Source: Oscillospiraceae bacterium (GTDB lineage Bacteria > Bacillota > Clostridia > Oscillospirales > Ruminococcaceae). Taken from it: DNA of 9,266 nucleotides. Position 1 is the stretch's first letter; each line of letters opens with the position of its first letter. Position numbers and translations under genes: made by a program. The notes under the pieces were generated by a model, which saw only the letters and a program-made list of their open reading frames with translations, was not told where the DNA came from and ran no database searches. Shown here in pieces: positions 1 to 6,238 of this stretch. The stretch is taken from assembly GCA_900768675.1 (NCBI GenBank), contig CAAGDT010000004.1, positions 1 to 9,266 on the forward strand. Direction: 5' to 3'.

Positions 1-1
1 A

Positions 2-229
2 GGATATGGACAAGAAATGTTGAATGGTCCCAAAGATATGAACTTGGTTGGACTAGGTCTGTTTATGGATGAAAAACATATTGTTTCAAAGGGTTGGGGT
101 GAAAATGGGCAATGTATGCTTAAAATAAACATTGATTCAGGGGCTATGGGAGTTGTTATGACAAATATGAACCCAGAAGTTCCTCAAGAAGAATCTGGAT
201 TAGAAAGACTGTTGGATTCTTTATTGTAA
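2..229 (+). CDS. Serine hydrolase, beta-lactamase (class C) family, C-terminal fragment
   Basis: Only the last 75 or so codons are present, because the gene enters from the left edge; the frame is open from base 2 (GYGQEM...), so the ATG at 17 is probably internal. The fragment reads GLGLFMDEKHIVSKGWGENG, then a strand-rich segment and MGVVMTNMNP. This matches the end of beta-lactamase/penicillin-binding-protein-like esterases, in which a Gly-rich turn before a Gly-Trp-x-x-G segment and a V-V-(M/L)-T-N strand close the catalytic domain. The SxxK and YxN catalytic motifs would lie outside the window. At the usual third-motif position the residues are SKG. Such proteins are peptidases, esterases or resistance enzymes, and this fragment does not say which. 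It is more AT-rich than the operon that follows and converges on it. Confidence 0.6.
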   Translation, partial: GYGQEMLNGPKDMNLVGLGLFMDEKHIVSKGWGENGQCMLKINIDSGAMGVVMTNMNPEVPQEESGLERLLDSLL

Positions 230-274
230 AGAAAAATTCATATTTATCGTTCAGTTTACTAACAGAACAAACGA

Positions 275-302
275 CCGGAGAAGATTTTCTCTTGCCGTTT
301 TT
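275..302 (+). terminator. Possible weak terminator after the serine hydrolase
   Basis: A short GAGAA-GATT-TTCTC stem inside a CGG...CCG frame is followed by five Ts, about 50 bases after the stop codon. The stem is weak and the call is tentative. A second, better hairpin without a T-run lies at 328-356. Confidence 0.3.
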
Positions 303-327
303 CATATTTGCATAGCTTTATAGTATA

Positions 328-356
328 GGCAGCCATTTGTCGATTTATTGGCTGCC
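328..356. repeat. Perfect 8-bp inverted repeat (hairpin) between convergent genes
   Basis: GGCAGCCA (328-335) and TGGCTGCC (349-356) pair perfectly around a 13-base loop. No clear T-run follows on either strand: the plus side continues CTTGCTCTCTTC and the minus side TATACTATAAAG. It may help end transcription from the left-hand gene or protect its 3' end. Nothing else gene-like is visible in 230-430. Confidence 0.4.
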
Positions 357-426
357 CTTGCTCTCTTCGGTAGGGTCAACATCCTCACATAAGCATAAAA
401 ACCATTCCCCACCGCCTCGCTCAATA

Positions 427-458
427 CAAAACAGCCCCGTGCATTACCACGGGGCTGT
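427..458 (-). terminator. Intrinsic terminator of the carboxyltransferase operon
   Basis: A perfect 11-bp GC-rich stem (431-441 with 448-458, core AGCCCCGTG) closes a six-base loop. Read on the minus strand it is followed by TTTTGTATT. It lies about 20 bases past the stop codon of the oadA-like gene. It is a textbook Rho-independent terminator. Confidence 0.9.
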
Positions 459-476
459 AATCATTATTTCTTCCGA

Positions 477-1874
477 TTAAACCGGCATTACCTTATTAGC
501 CTTATCAGCATGAACAGCGTCAATTCCGTTCTGCTTGTCTCTGCGCTTCTCGAAGAACTTTTCTGCTACCTGTCCGAACATAGCGTAGCTTAAAACGTCC
601 TCCTCCTGCTGAGTCCACTTAGCGGCGTCAGCCTTAAGCTTGTCAAGCTCGGGAGCAATAAGGTCTGCGGGGCGGCAGTCGATAGGCTGCTCGTCGCCGA
701 GAATCTTCTTTCTGAACTCGGGGCTGATAGGTGCGGGAGTCTTTCCGTATTCGCCCTTGACAAGTCCCTTGAATTCCTTGGTAACGGTCTTGTAGCGTTC
801 GCCGAGGATTACGTTGAATACAGCCTGCGTACCTACAATCTGGGAAGTAGGAGTTACAAGAGGCGGATAACCTGCGTCCTCTCTTACACGGGGAACTTCC
901 TTAAGTACCTCGTCAAACTTGTCGGACTGACCTGCCTGCTTAAGCTGAGAGAGAAGGTTGGAGAGCATACCGCCGGGAACCTGATAGATAAGTGCGTTTG
1001 CGTCAACAGCAAGCATCTTGGGGTCGAGAAGACCGCTGTCAAGATACTTCTTGCGAAGCTCCATAAAGTAGGGACGAAGCTCGGTGAGCTGCTTTAAGTC
1101 AAGTCCTGTGTCGTACTCGGTACCCTGAAGCGCTGCAACCATAGATTCTGTGGGAGCGTGGGATGTACCAAGAGCGAGGGGAGACATAGCGGTGTCGATA
1201 GCGTCAACTCCTGCCTCAATACCCTTTAAGAGGCACATAGAAGCAAGTCCCGAGGTGTAGTGGGTGTGAAGCTGAATCGGGATTTTAACTGCTGCCTTAA
1301 GAGCCTTAACAAGCTCCTCGGTGCGATAGGGAGTAAGGAGCGCAGCCATATCCTTGATGCAGATAGAATCAGCGCCGCATTCCTCAATCTGCTTAGCGTA
1401 GTTTACATAGTAGTCGGTGGTGAAAATATCGCCGAGAGTGTAGGAAATAGCAATCTGAGCGTGAGCGCCCTCTTTCTTTGCAGCCTTAACAGCAGTCTGG
1501 AGGTTTCTTACGTCGTTGAGTGCGTCAAAGATACGGATAATGTCGATACCGTTTGCAACAGACTTCTGCACGAAATACTGGAGAACGTCGTCAGCGTAGT
1601 GACGGTAGCCCAGCATATTCTGTCCTCTGAAAAGCATCTGAAGCTTTGTGTTGGGCATTTCCTTTCTTATAGTTCTGAGTCTGTCCCAGGGGTCCTCGTT
1701 AAGAAAACGAAGGCAAGCGTCAAAGGTTGCTCCGCCCCAGCATTCAACCGAGTAGAAGCCGCACTTGTCCATCTTGTTTAAAACAGGAAGCATTTCCTCC
1801 GTAGACATACGGGTTGCGATAAGCGACTGATGAGCGTCACGGAGGACTGTTTCTGTAATTTTTACCTTTGCCAT
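477..1874 (-). CDS. oadA: Oxaloacetate decarboxylase alpha / transcarboxylase 5S-type carboxyltransferase subunit
   Basis: This 465-residue protein belongs to the pyruvate carboxyltransferase family (OadA, pyruvate carboxylase subunit B, transcarboxylase 5S), which transfers CO2 between oxaloacetate/pyruvate and carrier-bound biotin. An HMGL-like TIM barrel fills roughly residues 5-270. Visible motifs are LRDAHQS with metal-binding Asp13, MLFRGQN (80-86), RIFDALND (114-121), the ICIKDMA segment with Lys174 (the residue carbamylated in the family) and LHTHYTSG with metal ligands His203 and His205. The conserved C-terminal region includes PGGMLSNL and PPLVTPTSQIVGTQA. Classical OadA carries a fused biotin domain; here the chain stops at 465 residues and the biotin domain is the separate gene 18 bases upstream. 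The ATG is preceded by AAGGAAAGGA. It is the last gene of its unit, followed by a strong terminator. Family and reaction type are confident; whether it runs as decarboxylase or transcarboxylase is inferred. Confidence 0.93.
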   Translation of the reverse strand: MAKVKITETVLRDAHQSLIATRMSTEEMLPVLNKMDKCGFYSVECWGGATFDACLRFLNEDPWDRLRTIRKEMPNTKLQMLFRGQNMLGYRHYADDVLQYFVQKSVANGIDIIRIFDALNDVRNLQTAVKAAKKEGAHAQIAISYTLGDIFTTDYYVNYAKQIEECGADSICIKDMAALLTPYRTEELVKALKAAVKIPIQLHTHYTSGLASMCLLKGIEAGVDAIDTAMSPLALGTSHAPTESMVAALQGTEYDTGLDLKQLTELRPYFMELRKKYLDSGLLDPKMLAVDANALIYQVPGGMLSNLLSQLKQAGQSDKFDEVLKEVPRVREDAGYPPLVTPTSQIVGTQAVFNVILGERYKTVTKEFKGLVKGEYGKTPAPISPEFRKKILGDEQPIDCRPADLIAPELDKLKADAAKWTQQEEDVLSYAMFGQVAEKFFEKRRDKQNGIDAVHADKANKVMPV

Positions 1875-1892
1875 TTTAAATAAGTCCTTTCC

Positions 1893-2258
1893 TTAAGCGT
1901 TCATAGTTAAAATAACTGTGCCGGTGTTTACGGAATCGCCCTTTGCAACGTTAACGGAAGCAATAACGCCGTCGCAGGGAGCAGGAATGTCGTTTTCCAT
2001 CTTCATAGCTTCAACTACTGCAACAGCAGAGCCCTTGGTTACCTTATCTCCTGCCTTAACCTTAACTTCAACTACTGTTCCGGGCATAGGAGCCTCTACC
2101 TTAACGCCGCCCTGAGCGCCTGCGGGAGCTGCTGCCTTGGGAGCTGCCTTGGGTGCAGCCTTGGGAGCTGCTGCTGCGGGAGCTGCTGCGCCTGATTCTG
2201 TTTCTTCTACTGTAACGTCATAAGCTGTTCCGTTTACGGTGATGTTGTATCTTTTCAT
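1893..2258 (-). CDS. Biotin carboxyl carrier protein (transcarboxylase 1.3S / decarboxylase gamma type)
   Basis: This is a 121-residue biotin carrier. After a short N-terminal strand region (MKRYNITVNG, residues 1-10, the usual start of this family) comes an Ala/Pro/Lys linker at about 24-50 with repeated PKAA units. The biotinyl domain spans about 52-120. The biotin-attachment motif is EAMKMEND, with Lys86 the biotinylated lysine. The conserved APMPG turn (56-60) precedes it. The swinging domain shuttles the carboxyl group between the carboxyltransferase subunits and the membrane pump. It lies 20 bases after the MmdA-like gene and 18 before oadA, so the three are surely co-transcribed. The ATG has AAAGGA upstream. 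A biotin ligase is needed and is not in this window. Confidence 0.93.
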   Translation of the reverse strand: MKRYNITVNGTAYDVTVEETESGAAAPAAAAPKAAPKAAPKAAAPAGAQGGVKVEAPMPGTVVEVKVKAGDKVTKGSAVAVVEAMKMENDIPAPCDGVIASVNVAKGDSVNTGTVILTMNA

Positions 2259-2278
2259 TTTTATATGTTTCCTTTCGA

Positions 2279-3655
2279 TTAATATACAAAGTTGATGTGC
2301 TTTCTCTGAGGAGCTGCAACTCTCTTGCCTGCAAGAATGTCAAGGGCTGAAAGAACAGCCGCTCTTGTGTCTGCGGGGTCGATTATTCTGTCAAGCTTTC
2401 CAAGTCCTGCAAGAGTAAATGCGCTTGCTTCGTTTTCGGTGTAGTCGGCGATAAGCTGAGCCTCGTTAGTGCCGTTAAGCTCGCCGCCCTTTAAGAAGAT
2501 TACCGAAGCTTTAGGTGCAACAGCGGAAATCACGCTGTTTTCGTAAGCTATAACAGTATCGCTTGCGGGTGCAACAGCGCAGTAAGCTGAGCCGTAAGCC
2601 TTTTCTGTTATAATTGTTATTTTTGCAGTAGTTGCGCTTGCGTAAATCTGTGCAAGCTTTGCAGCATCTCTTATTGAGCCGGAAAGCTCAGCAGCAGCGC
2701 CGCCGCCGAAGCCCTCGCTGTCAAGAATTGTAACAACGGGGATTGAGAAAGCGTCGCAGAAGGAAACGAAGCGGGCGATTTTTGCGCTGTCCTCGGAAGT
2801 AAGCTTATCTGCGGTCTTGTCTGTTGCAACAAAGCCTACGGTCTTCCAGCTTACGCTTCCGAGAGCTACAAAGGAAGCCTTTCCGAAAGCCCCGTAAAGC
2901 TCGGTAACGCTGTCCTTGTCGGCGATTGCCTTAACCATATCGCCGCCCTTTAAGCTTGCGGTGATGTCTGCGTCGTTATCTGCATAGTAGTCGTTGCCGG
3001 AAAGCTCAAGGTTGTTTGAGGGAAGGATTCTTATAAGCTTCTTGACTTCGTTTATAGCAGCCTCATCGTCCTTGGCAACAATAGCCGCAGTACCGGACTT
3101 AGCTGCGTTTGCAGCAGTTCCTGCACCCGCCATATTTCCGTCCTCCGCAACAAAGGGAGCGGTCATAAAGAACTCGGATTTTTCTGTCATTACAACGAAA
3201 TCAGCCATACAAGCGGTCATAGCCGCAGTTCCTGCGCAAAGTCCCGCAACAAGGGAAATCTGGGGAACAACGCCGGAAAGCTGTGCGCTTGCGGCAGCAA
3301 CGTCAGCGTAAGCGCCAAGCATTTCAGCACCTTCCGCAATATCGCCGCCCTTGCTGTCGTAGATTCCTACAACGGGAGCGCCGTTCTTGATTGCCATATC
3401 GTAGATTTTCCTGATTTTTGCTGCGGCTGCCTTTGTCATAGCGCCGCCCTTAACAGCGATGTCCTGAGAAAAGGCATACACGGGAGCGCCGTCCACAAGA
3501 CCGTAGCCTGTAATAACGGCGGCTGTTTCGCCCTTTGAGGAAACGAACCTGTCGATTTCAACAAAGCTGTCCTCGTCAAAAAGAGAGTCAAGTCTTTGTC
3601 TTGCCTTGCTGTCAGCGAGCGCCTGCTCCATCTCAGCCAATGTTTTTCTTGCCAC
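2279..3655 (-). CDS. Diverged acyl-CoA carboxyltransferase subunit (MmdA / transcarboxylase 12S / GcdA family)
   Basis: This 458-residue protein has the two crotonase-fold halves of acyl-CoA carboxyltransferases. The N half shows ARQRLDSLFDEDSFVEID (18-35), VITGYGLVDGAPVYAFSQD (47-65), SGVVPQISLVAGLCAG (127-142) and RILPSNN (209-215). The C half shows ARFVSFCDAFSIPVVTILD (294-312), KITIITEKAYGSAY (345-358) and IIDPADTR (424-431). The family moves CO2 between biotin and methylmalonyl-, malonyl- or glutaconyl-CoA. Several usual signatures are altered: GGARIQEG is KGGDIAEG (102-109), RKAYGGA is EKAYGSA (351-357) and GFLPG is GFGGG (315-319). The length is below the usual ~510. The frame stays open upstream to 3943, but the start is taken as GTG at 3655: GGAGG lies nine bases before it, and the promoter at 3735-3763 lies inside the longer version. 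The substrate is unknown. Confidence 0.85.
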   Translation of the reverse strand: MARKTLAEMEQALADSKARQRLDSLFDEDSFVEIDRFVSSKGETAAVITGYGLVDGAPVYAFSQDIAVKGGAMTKAAAAKIRKIYDMAIKNGAPVVGIYDSKGGDIAEGAEMLGAYADVAAASAQLSGVVPQISLVAGLCAGTAAMTACMADFVVMTEKSEFFMTAPFVAEDGNMAGAGTAANAAKSGTAAIVAKDDEAAINEVKKLIRILPSNNLELSGNDYYADNDADITASLKGGDMVKAIADKDSVTELYGAFGKASFVALGSVSWKTVGFVATDKTADKLTSEDSAKIARFVSFCDAFSIPVVTILDSEGFGGGAAAELSGSIRDAAKLAQIYASATTAKITIITEKAYGSAYCAVAPASDTVIAYENSVISAVAPKASVIFLKGGELNGTNEAQLIADYTENEASAFTLAGLGKLDRIIDPADTRAAVLSALDILAGKRVAAPQRKHINFVY

Positions 3656-3664
3656 TTGGATTAT

Positions 3665-3669
3665 CCTCC
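3665..3669 (-). promoter_or_regulatory. Ribosome binding site fixing a GTG start
   Basis: GGAGG on the minus strand sits exactly nine bases before the GTG at 3655-3653. No in-frame ATG upstream (for example around 3716 or 3943) has a comparable site. This decides the start of the MmdA-like gene. Confidence 0.85.
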
Positions 3670-3734
3670 AGTCAGTTTGTATTTGGATTGGGCGAAAATG
3701 TTCTACACAGCCCATAAAAATTTTTCCATCGTAT

Positions 3735-3763
3735 ATTATACTATAAAATACAGCAAAAAACAA
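3735..3763 (-). promoter_or_regulatory. Promoter of the MmdA-like / biotin carrier / oadA unit
   Basis: A perfect TATAAT (-10, 3740 down to 3735) lies 17 bases downstream of TTGTTT (3763-3758), a -35 with three consensus positions. The expected transcript start is near 3728, giving a leader of about 70 bases. That leader contains a short GGGC/GCCC stem and the GGAGG site. Confidence 0.65.
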
Positions 3764-4008
3764 GCCTTTTTTGCCTGTTTTTTCAGAAAATATCAAAATT
3801 TTAACAACCCGCCGTGTTTGATGGGAGGTTTTTGCGGGATATTTGTGAAAATGACAACAAATTAACAATTTTTCCGCAGAATAATTTATCGGATATCCTG
3901 CAAATCCGGCAGGTTTCATGACTGACTCCCCAAACCCCGTCAAGCTTTCGGGATAAGGCTTGCAGCAAGCTGCACATAAAGCTTCATATTTCTGAGAAAT
4001 AAGATTAT

Positions 4009-4037
4009 CGCCCCGCCTCCAAAAGGGAGGCAGGGCG
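4009..4037 (-). terminator. Terminator-like hairpin after oadB
   Basis: Twelve base pairs (4009-4020 with 4026-4037, one G-U on the minus strand) close a five-base loop 20 bases past the oadB stop codon. The sequence after it on the minus strand, ATAATCTTATTTCT, is AT-rich but lacks a clean T-run. Termination may therefore be partial, or the hairpin may stabilise the 3' end. Confidence 0.65.
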
Positions 4038-4057
4038 GATTTTCTGAAAAGTAATGC

Positions 4058-5248
4058 TTAGCCGAAGATAGCAAGCAGCGTACCTGCGGCAACGGCGGAG
4101 CCGATAACGCCGGCAACGTTTGGTCCCATAGCGTGCATTAAAAGGAAGTTAGAGGGGTTCTCTTCCTGACCAACCTTCTGGGAAACACGGGCAGCCATAG
4201 GAACTGCGGAAACGCCGGCAGAACCGATAAGGGGATTGATTTTTCCGCGGGTAAGCACATACATAAGCTTTCCGAGGAGCAATCCGCAGGCGGTACCCAT
4301 GCTGAATGCAATAAGACCGAGAACGATAATAAGTAAGGTTTCGATTTTAAGGAAGTTTCCTGCTGTTGCGGTAGCGCCGACAGTAACGCCCAGCATAATT
4401 ACAACGATATTCATAAGCTCGTTGGAGGCTGTCTTTACAAGTCTGTCAACAACGCCGCTCTCCTTGAACAGGTTACCCAGCATAAGCATACCAACCAGCG
4501 GAGCTGCGGAGGGAACAACGAATGCAACGATAATTGTTACTGCAATAGGGAAGATAACCTTTTCCTTCTTGGAAACAGCTCTGAGCTGTCCCATTTTTAC
4601 TGCACGTTCCTTCTTTGTTGTGAGCAGGCGCATAATCGGGGGCTGAATAACCGGAACCAGCGCCATATATGAGTAGGCGGCGATTGCAATTGAGCCGAGA
4701 AGCTCGGGGGCAAGCTTTGAGGTCAGATAAATTGCGGTAGGACCGTCGGCGCCGCCGATGATACCGATTGAAGCTGCCTGAGCGAGGGAGAAGTCAACAA
4801 CTCCGGTAGCGGTAAGAGCGCATGCACCTAAGAAGGTAAGGAAGATACCGCCCTGTGCGGCTGCACCTAAAAGGAAGCTCTTGGGGTTTGCAATAAGGGG
4901 ACCGAAGTCGGTCATACAGCCGATTCCCAGGAAGATAAGGGGCGGGAAAATCTGAAGCTTAACGCCCAGGTAGAGTATGTCGAGAAGTCCGCCGTCATGG
5001 AGGACATGTCCGAAGTCAATGTTTGTGGTCATGAAGAATTCGGGGTGGTAGAGCTCTGCGCCGGGGATATTCGTAAGTGCCATACCAAAGGCAATCGGCA
5101 GCATAAGCATAGGCTCGTACTGCTTTACGATTGCGAGATACATAAGAAAGAATGAGATAAGAAGCATAAGACCCTGCTGCCAGGTGATGTTGCAGAAAGC
5201 CGACCCCTGCCACAGCGTCTGAATTGTGTCTAAAAATACCTGAATCAT
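4058..5248 (-). CDS. oadB: Sodium-pumping decarboxylase beta subunit (OadB/MmdB/GcdB family)
   Basis: This 396-residue polytopic membrane protein decarboxylates carboxybiotin and couples it to Na+ export. Its signatures are GGADGPTAIY (165-174), whose Asp168 corresponds to the essential Na+-site aspartate of the family, AYSYMALVP around Tyr194, and the C-terminal GPNVAGVIGSAVAAG (375-389) with the conserved Asn and Ser. Hydrophobic segments run through most of the chain, for example 27-40, 46-60, 99-113, 125-150, 185-203, 232-260, 280-297 and 303-332. The length is close to the compact beta subunits of Gram-positive bacteria. The ATG at 5248 has AAAGGA nine bases upstream. It follows the OadG-like gene by 66 bases and is the last gene of the upstream unit. 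All pump-family landmarks are present, so an active pump is expected. Family relatives use oxaloacetate, methylmalonyl-, malonyl- or glutaconyl-CoA; this subunit does not set the substrate. Confidence 0.95.
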   Translation of the reverse strand: MIQVFLDTIQTLWQGSAFCNITWQQGLMLLISFFLMYLAIVKQYEPMLMLPIAFGMALTNIPGAELYHPEFFMTTNIDFGHVLHDGGLLDILYLGVKLQIFPPLIFLGIGCMTDFGPLIANPKSFLLGAAAQGGIFLTFLGACALTATGVVDFSLAQAASIGIIGGADGPTAIYLTSKLAPELLGSIAIAAYSYMALVPVIQPPIMRLLTTKKERAVKMGQLRAVSKKEKVIFPIAVTIIVAFVVPSAAPLVGMLMLGNLFKESGVVDRLVKTASNELMNIVVIMLGVTVGATATAGNFLKIETLLIIVLGLIAFSMGTACGLLLGKLMYVLTRGKINPLIGSAGVSAVPMAARVSQKVGQEENPSNFLLMHAMGPNVAGVIGSAVAAGTLLAIFG

Positions 5249-5314
5249 ATTATAGCGTCCTTTCGTCGGAAATTTCGTTTACAGAATAAGCTTTCATAAA
5301 AGCCGGCTGATGCC

Positions 5315-5758
5315 TTAAAAGCCGCGGGTATTCTCTGCGATACCTGCTGCGCTCCAGCCTGTACGCTGCTTTTTATCCCGCTTTGTGACGCTTGTAATTC
5401 TGTACTGCTTTCCGTCTGCCTCGCCGTAGGCTGCGATTGCGGCGGAAATAACTGCGATAATTTCCTCGTCGTCGCTGTCGTAATACTCTTCGGCGGCGGG
5501 TGCGGAAGGTTCGTCTTTGGGTGCAGCAGCTGCTTCGGCAGTGCTTGCTGCCTTAGCGGCGGCTTTTTTGCTCCTGCTCTTATCAATTCCCTGGAAAATA
5601 CCGCCCATAATCGAGAGGAAGAGAATGAGAATTGCAAGAATCAGGAATACGACAACGAAACCTGTAACGACGGTGGACCAGACAAGCTCCCAGTCAAGTC
5701 CCGTATCTGTCGTTGCTGCCACAACTTCTGCGGCGCACAATGAAATCGGAAGCTTCAA
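5315..5758 (-). CDS. OadG-like small membrane subunit of the sodium-pump decarboxylase
   Basis: This small protein of 147 residues has a short hydrophobic N-terminus (MKLPISLCAAEVV), one strong membrane segment (about 30-53, STVVTGFVVVFLILAILILF), a Lys-rich then Ala/Pro/Glu-rich linker, and a conserved tail. The tail DDEEIIAVISAAIAAYG followed by YRITSVTKR and GWSAAG is what clostridial OadG-type subunits carry. In the family this subunit anchors the carboxyltransferase to the membrane pump and helps assembly. The start is taken as TTG at 5758 because AAGGAG lies nine bases before it; the ATG at 5830 has no ribosome site. It is the first gene of the upstream unit, just after a strong promoter. 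The family call rests on architecture and tail; the symbol is left blank because the sequence is poorly conserved. Confidence 0.8.
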   Translation of the reverse strand: MKLPISLCAAEVVAATTDTGLDWELVWSTVVTGFVVVFLILAILILFLSIMGGIFQGIDKSRSKKAAAKAASTAEAAAAPKDEPSAPAAEEYYDSDDEEIIAVISAAIAAYGEADGKQYRITSVTKRDKKQRTGWSAAGIAENTRGF

Positions 5759-5767
5759 AGTGTTCAA

Positions 5768-5773
5768 CTCCTT
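5768..5773 (-). promoter_or_regulatory. Ribosome binding site fixing a TTG start
   Basis: AAGGAG on the minus strand lies nine bases before TTG at 5758-5756. It decides the start of the OadG-like gene against the in-frame ATG at 5830. Confidence 0.8.
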
Positions 5774-5851
5774 ATAAATTTGTTCTACATAGATAATAGA
5801 TAGCGGCGGATTATGACAAAATATTAACATAATCGCCCAATAATCGTATCT

Positions 5852-5880
5852 ATTATACTACATTACGGAAATAATTTCAA
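5852..5880 (-). promoter_or_regulatory. Promoter of the oadG-oadB unit
   Basis: TTGAAA (5880-5875) and TATAAT (5857-5852) on the minus strand are separated by exactly 17 bases. The transcript should start near 5845, giving a leader of about 85 bases. It is divergent from the tRNA promoter at 5950. Confidence 0.85.
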
Positions 5881-5949
5881 GGGGTTTTTGAAAATATATT
5901 TGCGTCAGTATAATTTTCGATTTTTTTCAAGATATTTTTCAAAAAACTA

Positions 5950-5978
5950 TTGACAAGCTCATTTATTTGTGTTATAAT
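5950..5978 (+). promoter_or_regulatory. Strong consensus promoter of the tRNA-Met / tRNA-Glu operon
   Basis: TTGACA at 5950-5955 and TATAAT at 5973-5978 match consensus perfectly, with a 17-base spacer. TGT just before the -10 provides an extended -10 element. It is typical of stable-RNA promoters. Confidence 0.93.
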
Positions 5979-5985
5979 AACACTC

Positions 5986-6004
5986 GTCGCTAAGCGTTAG
6001 CGAC
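5986..6004 (+). other. Stem-loop at the 5' end of the tRNA precursor
   Basis: GTCGCTA-AGCGT-TAGCGAC forms a perfect 7-bp stem. It begins about eight bases after the -10 hexamer, so the primary tRNA transcript should start at or one to two bases before it. It may cap the leader until RNase P removes it. Confidence 0.5.
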
Positions 6005-6018
6005 AGACAGGCTTATAT

Positions 6019-6095
6019 GGCGGCATAGCTCAGTTGGCTAGAGCACTTGGTTCATACCCAGGGTGTCGTTGGTTCGAATCCGACTGCCGCTACCA
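6019..6095 (+). tRNA. tRNA-Met (anticodon CAT), elongator type
   Basis: This 77-base tRNA has an encoded CCA end. The acceptor GGCGGCA pairs with TGCCGCT (G-T at the first pair). The D arm is GCTC/GAGC, the anticodon stem CTTGG/CCAGG and the loop TTCATAC, with anticodon CAT at 6053-6055. The T arm is GTTGG-TTCGAAT-CCGAC. The first pair G-T and the anticodon stem without three G-C pairs argue against initiator tRNA. The acceptor resembles the elongator Met tRNA of Bacillus. A tRNA-Ile with a modified CAT anticodon cannot be fully excluded. Confidence 0.94.
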
Positions 6096-6097
6096 AT

Positions 6098-6172
6098 GGC
6101 CCGTTGGTCAAGAGGTTAAGACATCGCCCTTTCACGGCGGAATCATGGGTTCGATTCCCGTACGGGTCACCA
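6098..6172 (+). tRNA. tRNA-Glu (anticodon TTC)
   Basis: This 75-base tRNA starts two bases after tRNA-Met and has an encoded CCA. The acceptor GGCCCGT pairs with ACGGGTC (one G-T), the anticodon stem is TCGCC/GGCGG and the loop is CTTTCAC with TTC at 6131-6133. The T arm is ATGGG-TTCGATT-CCCGT, whose first pair is A-T. The sequence is very close to the Glu tRNA of other Firmicutes. Its 3' end is the likely insertion site of the element to the right. Confidence 0.96.
6148..6172 (+). other. Probable attachment site (att core within the tRNA-Glu 3' end)
   Basis: A tyrosine-integrase gene lies with its 3' end 215 bases from the 3' end of tRNA-Glu. Tyrosine integrases of integrative elements commonly use the T-arm and 3' end of tRNA genes as the core, restoring the tRNA. 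The boundary given is approximate because the matching repeat at the other end is outside the window. Confidence 0.45.
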
Positions 6173-6198
6173 TAAGTACAGCTCACATTTGGCTTAAC

Positions 6199-6224
6199 AA
6201 AGCCTTTTGTGGGCTTTTCTTTTT
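6199..6224 (+). terminator. Intrinsic terminator downstream of tRNA-Glu
   Basis: AAAGCC (6199-6204) pairs with GGCTTT (6212-6217) around a seven-base loop, followed by a T-rich run TCTTTTT. An upstream GGCTT (6191-6195) can pair with the same AAGCC, giving a minor alternative fold. It would end the tRNA transcript and lies inside the inserted element. Confidence 0.75.
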
Positions 6225-6238
6225 GCCACAAAACCGCC

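Larger units (their letters stand above)
3656..4057. other. 402-base intergenic region between the membrane-pump unit and the soluble carboxyltransferase unit
   Basis: No convincing gene is visible here. From right to left on the minus strand it holds the terminator hairpin after oadB (4009-4037), a 15-base palindrome TATTTCTGAGAAATA (3987-4001, operator-like but unproven), several short stems (for example CCTGC/GCAGG at about 3896-3912), a long AT-rich stretch, the promoter at 3735-3763 and the ribosome site. I recognise no riboswitch. The region splits the decarboxylase genes into two transcription units. Confidence 0.7.

Noticed and set aside
1260..1781. Open frame of 173 codons on the plus strand opposite oadA
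   Set aside because: It is antisense to a well-conserved gene; long open antisense frames are expected there, and no start signal or family resemblance is seen.
3735..4008. Riboswitch upstream of the MmdA-like gene
   Set aside because: Only short unrelated stems are visible and most of the region lies upstream of the mapped promoter; no known conserved core was recognised.
5245..5637. Open frame of 130 codons on the minus strand overlapping the OadG-like gene
   Set aside because: It is a shadow of the real OadG-like gene in another frame, with a Pro/Gln/Ser-rich composition typical of shifted Ala-rich coding sequence and no ribosome site.
5888..5914. Extra plus-strand promoter (TTGAAA ... 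TATAAT) upstream of the tRNA promoter
   Set aside because: The spacer is only 15 bases, and the perfect promoter at 5950-5978 explains the tRNA operon.
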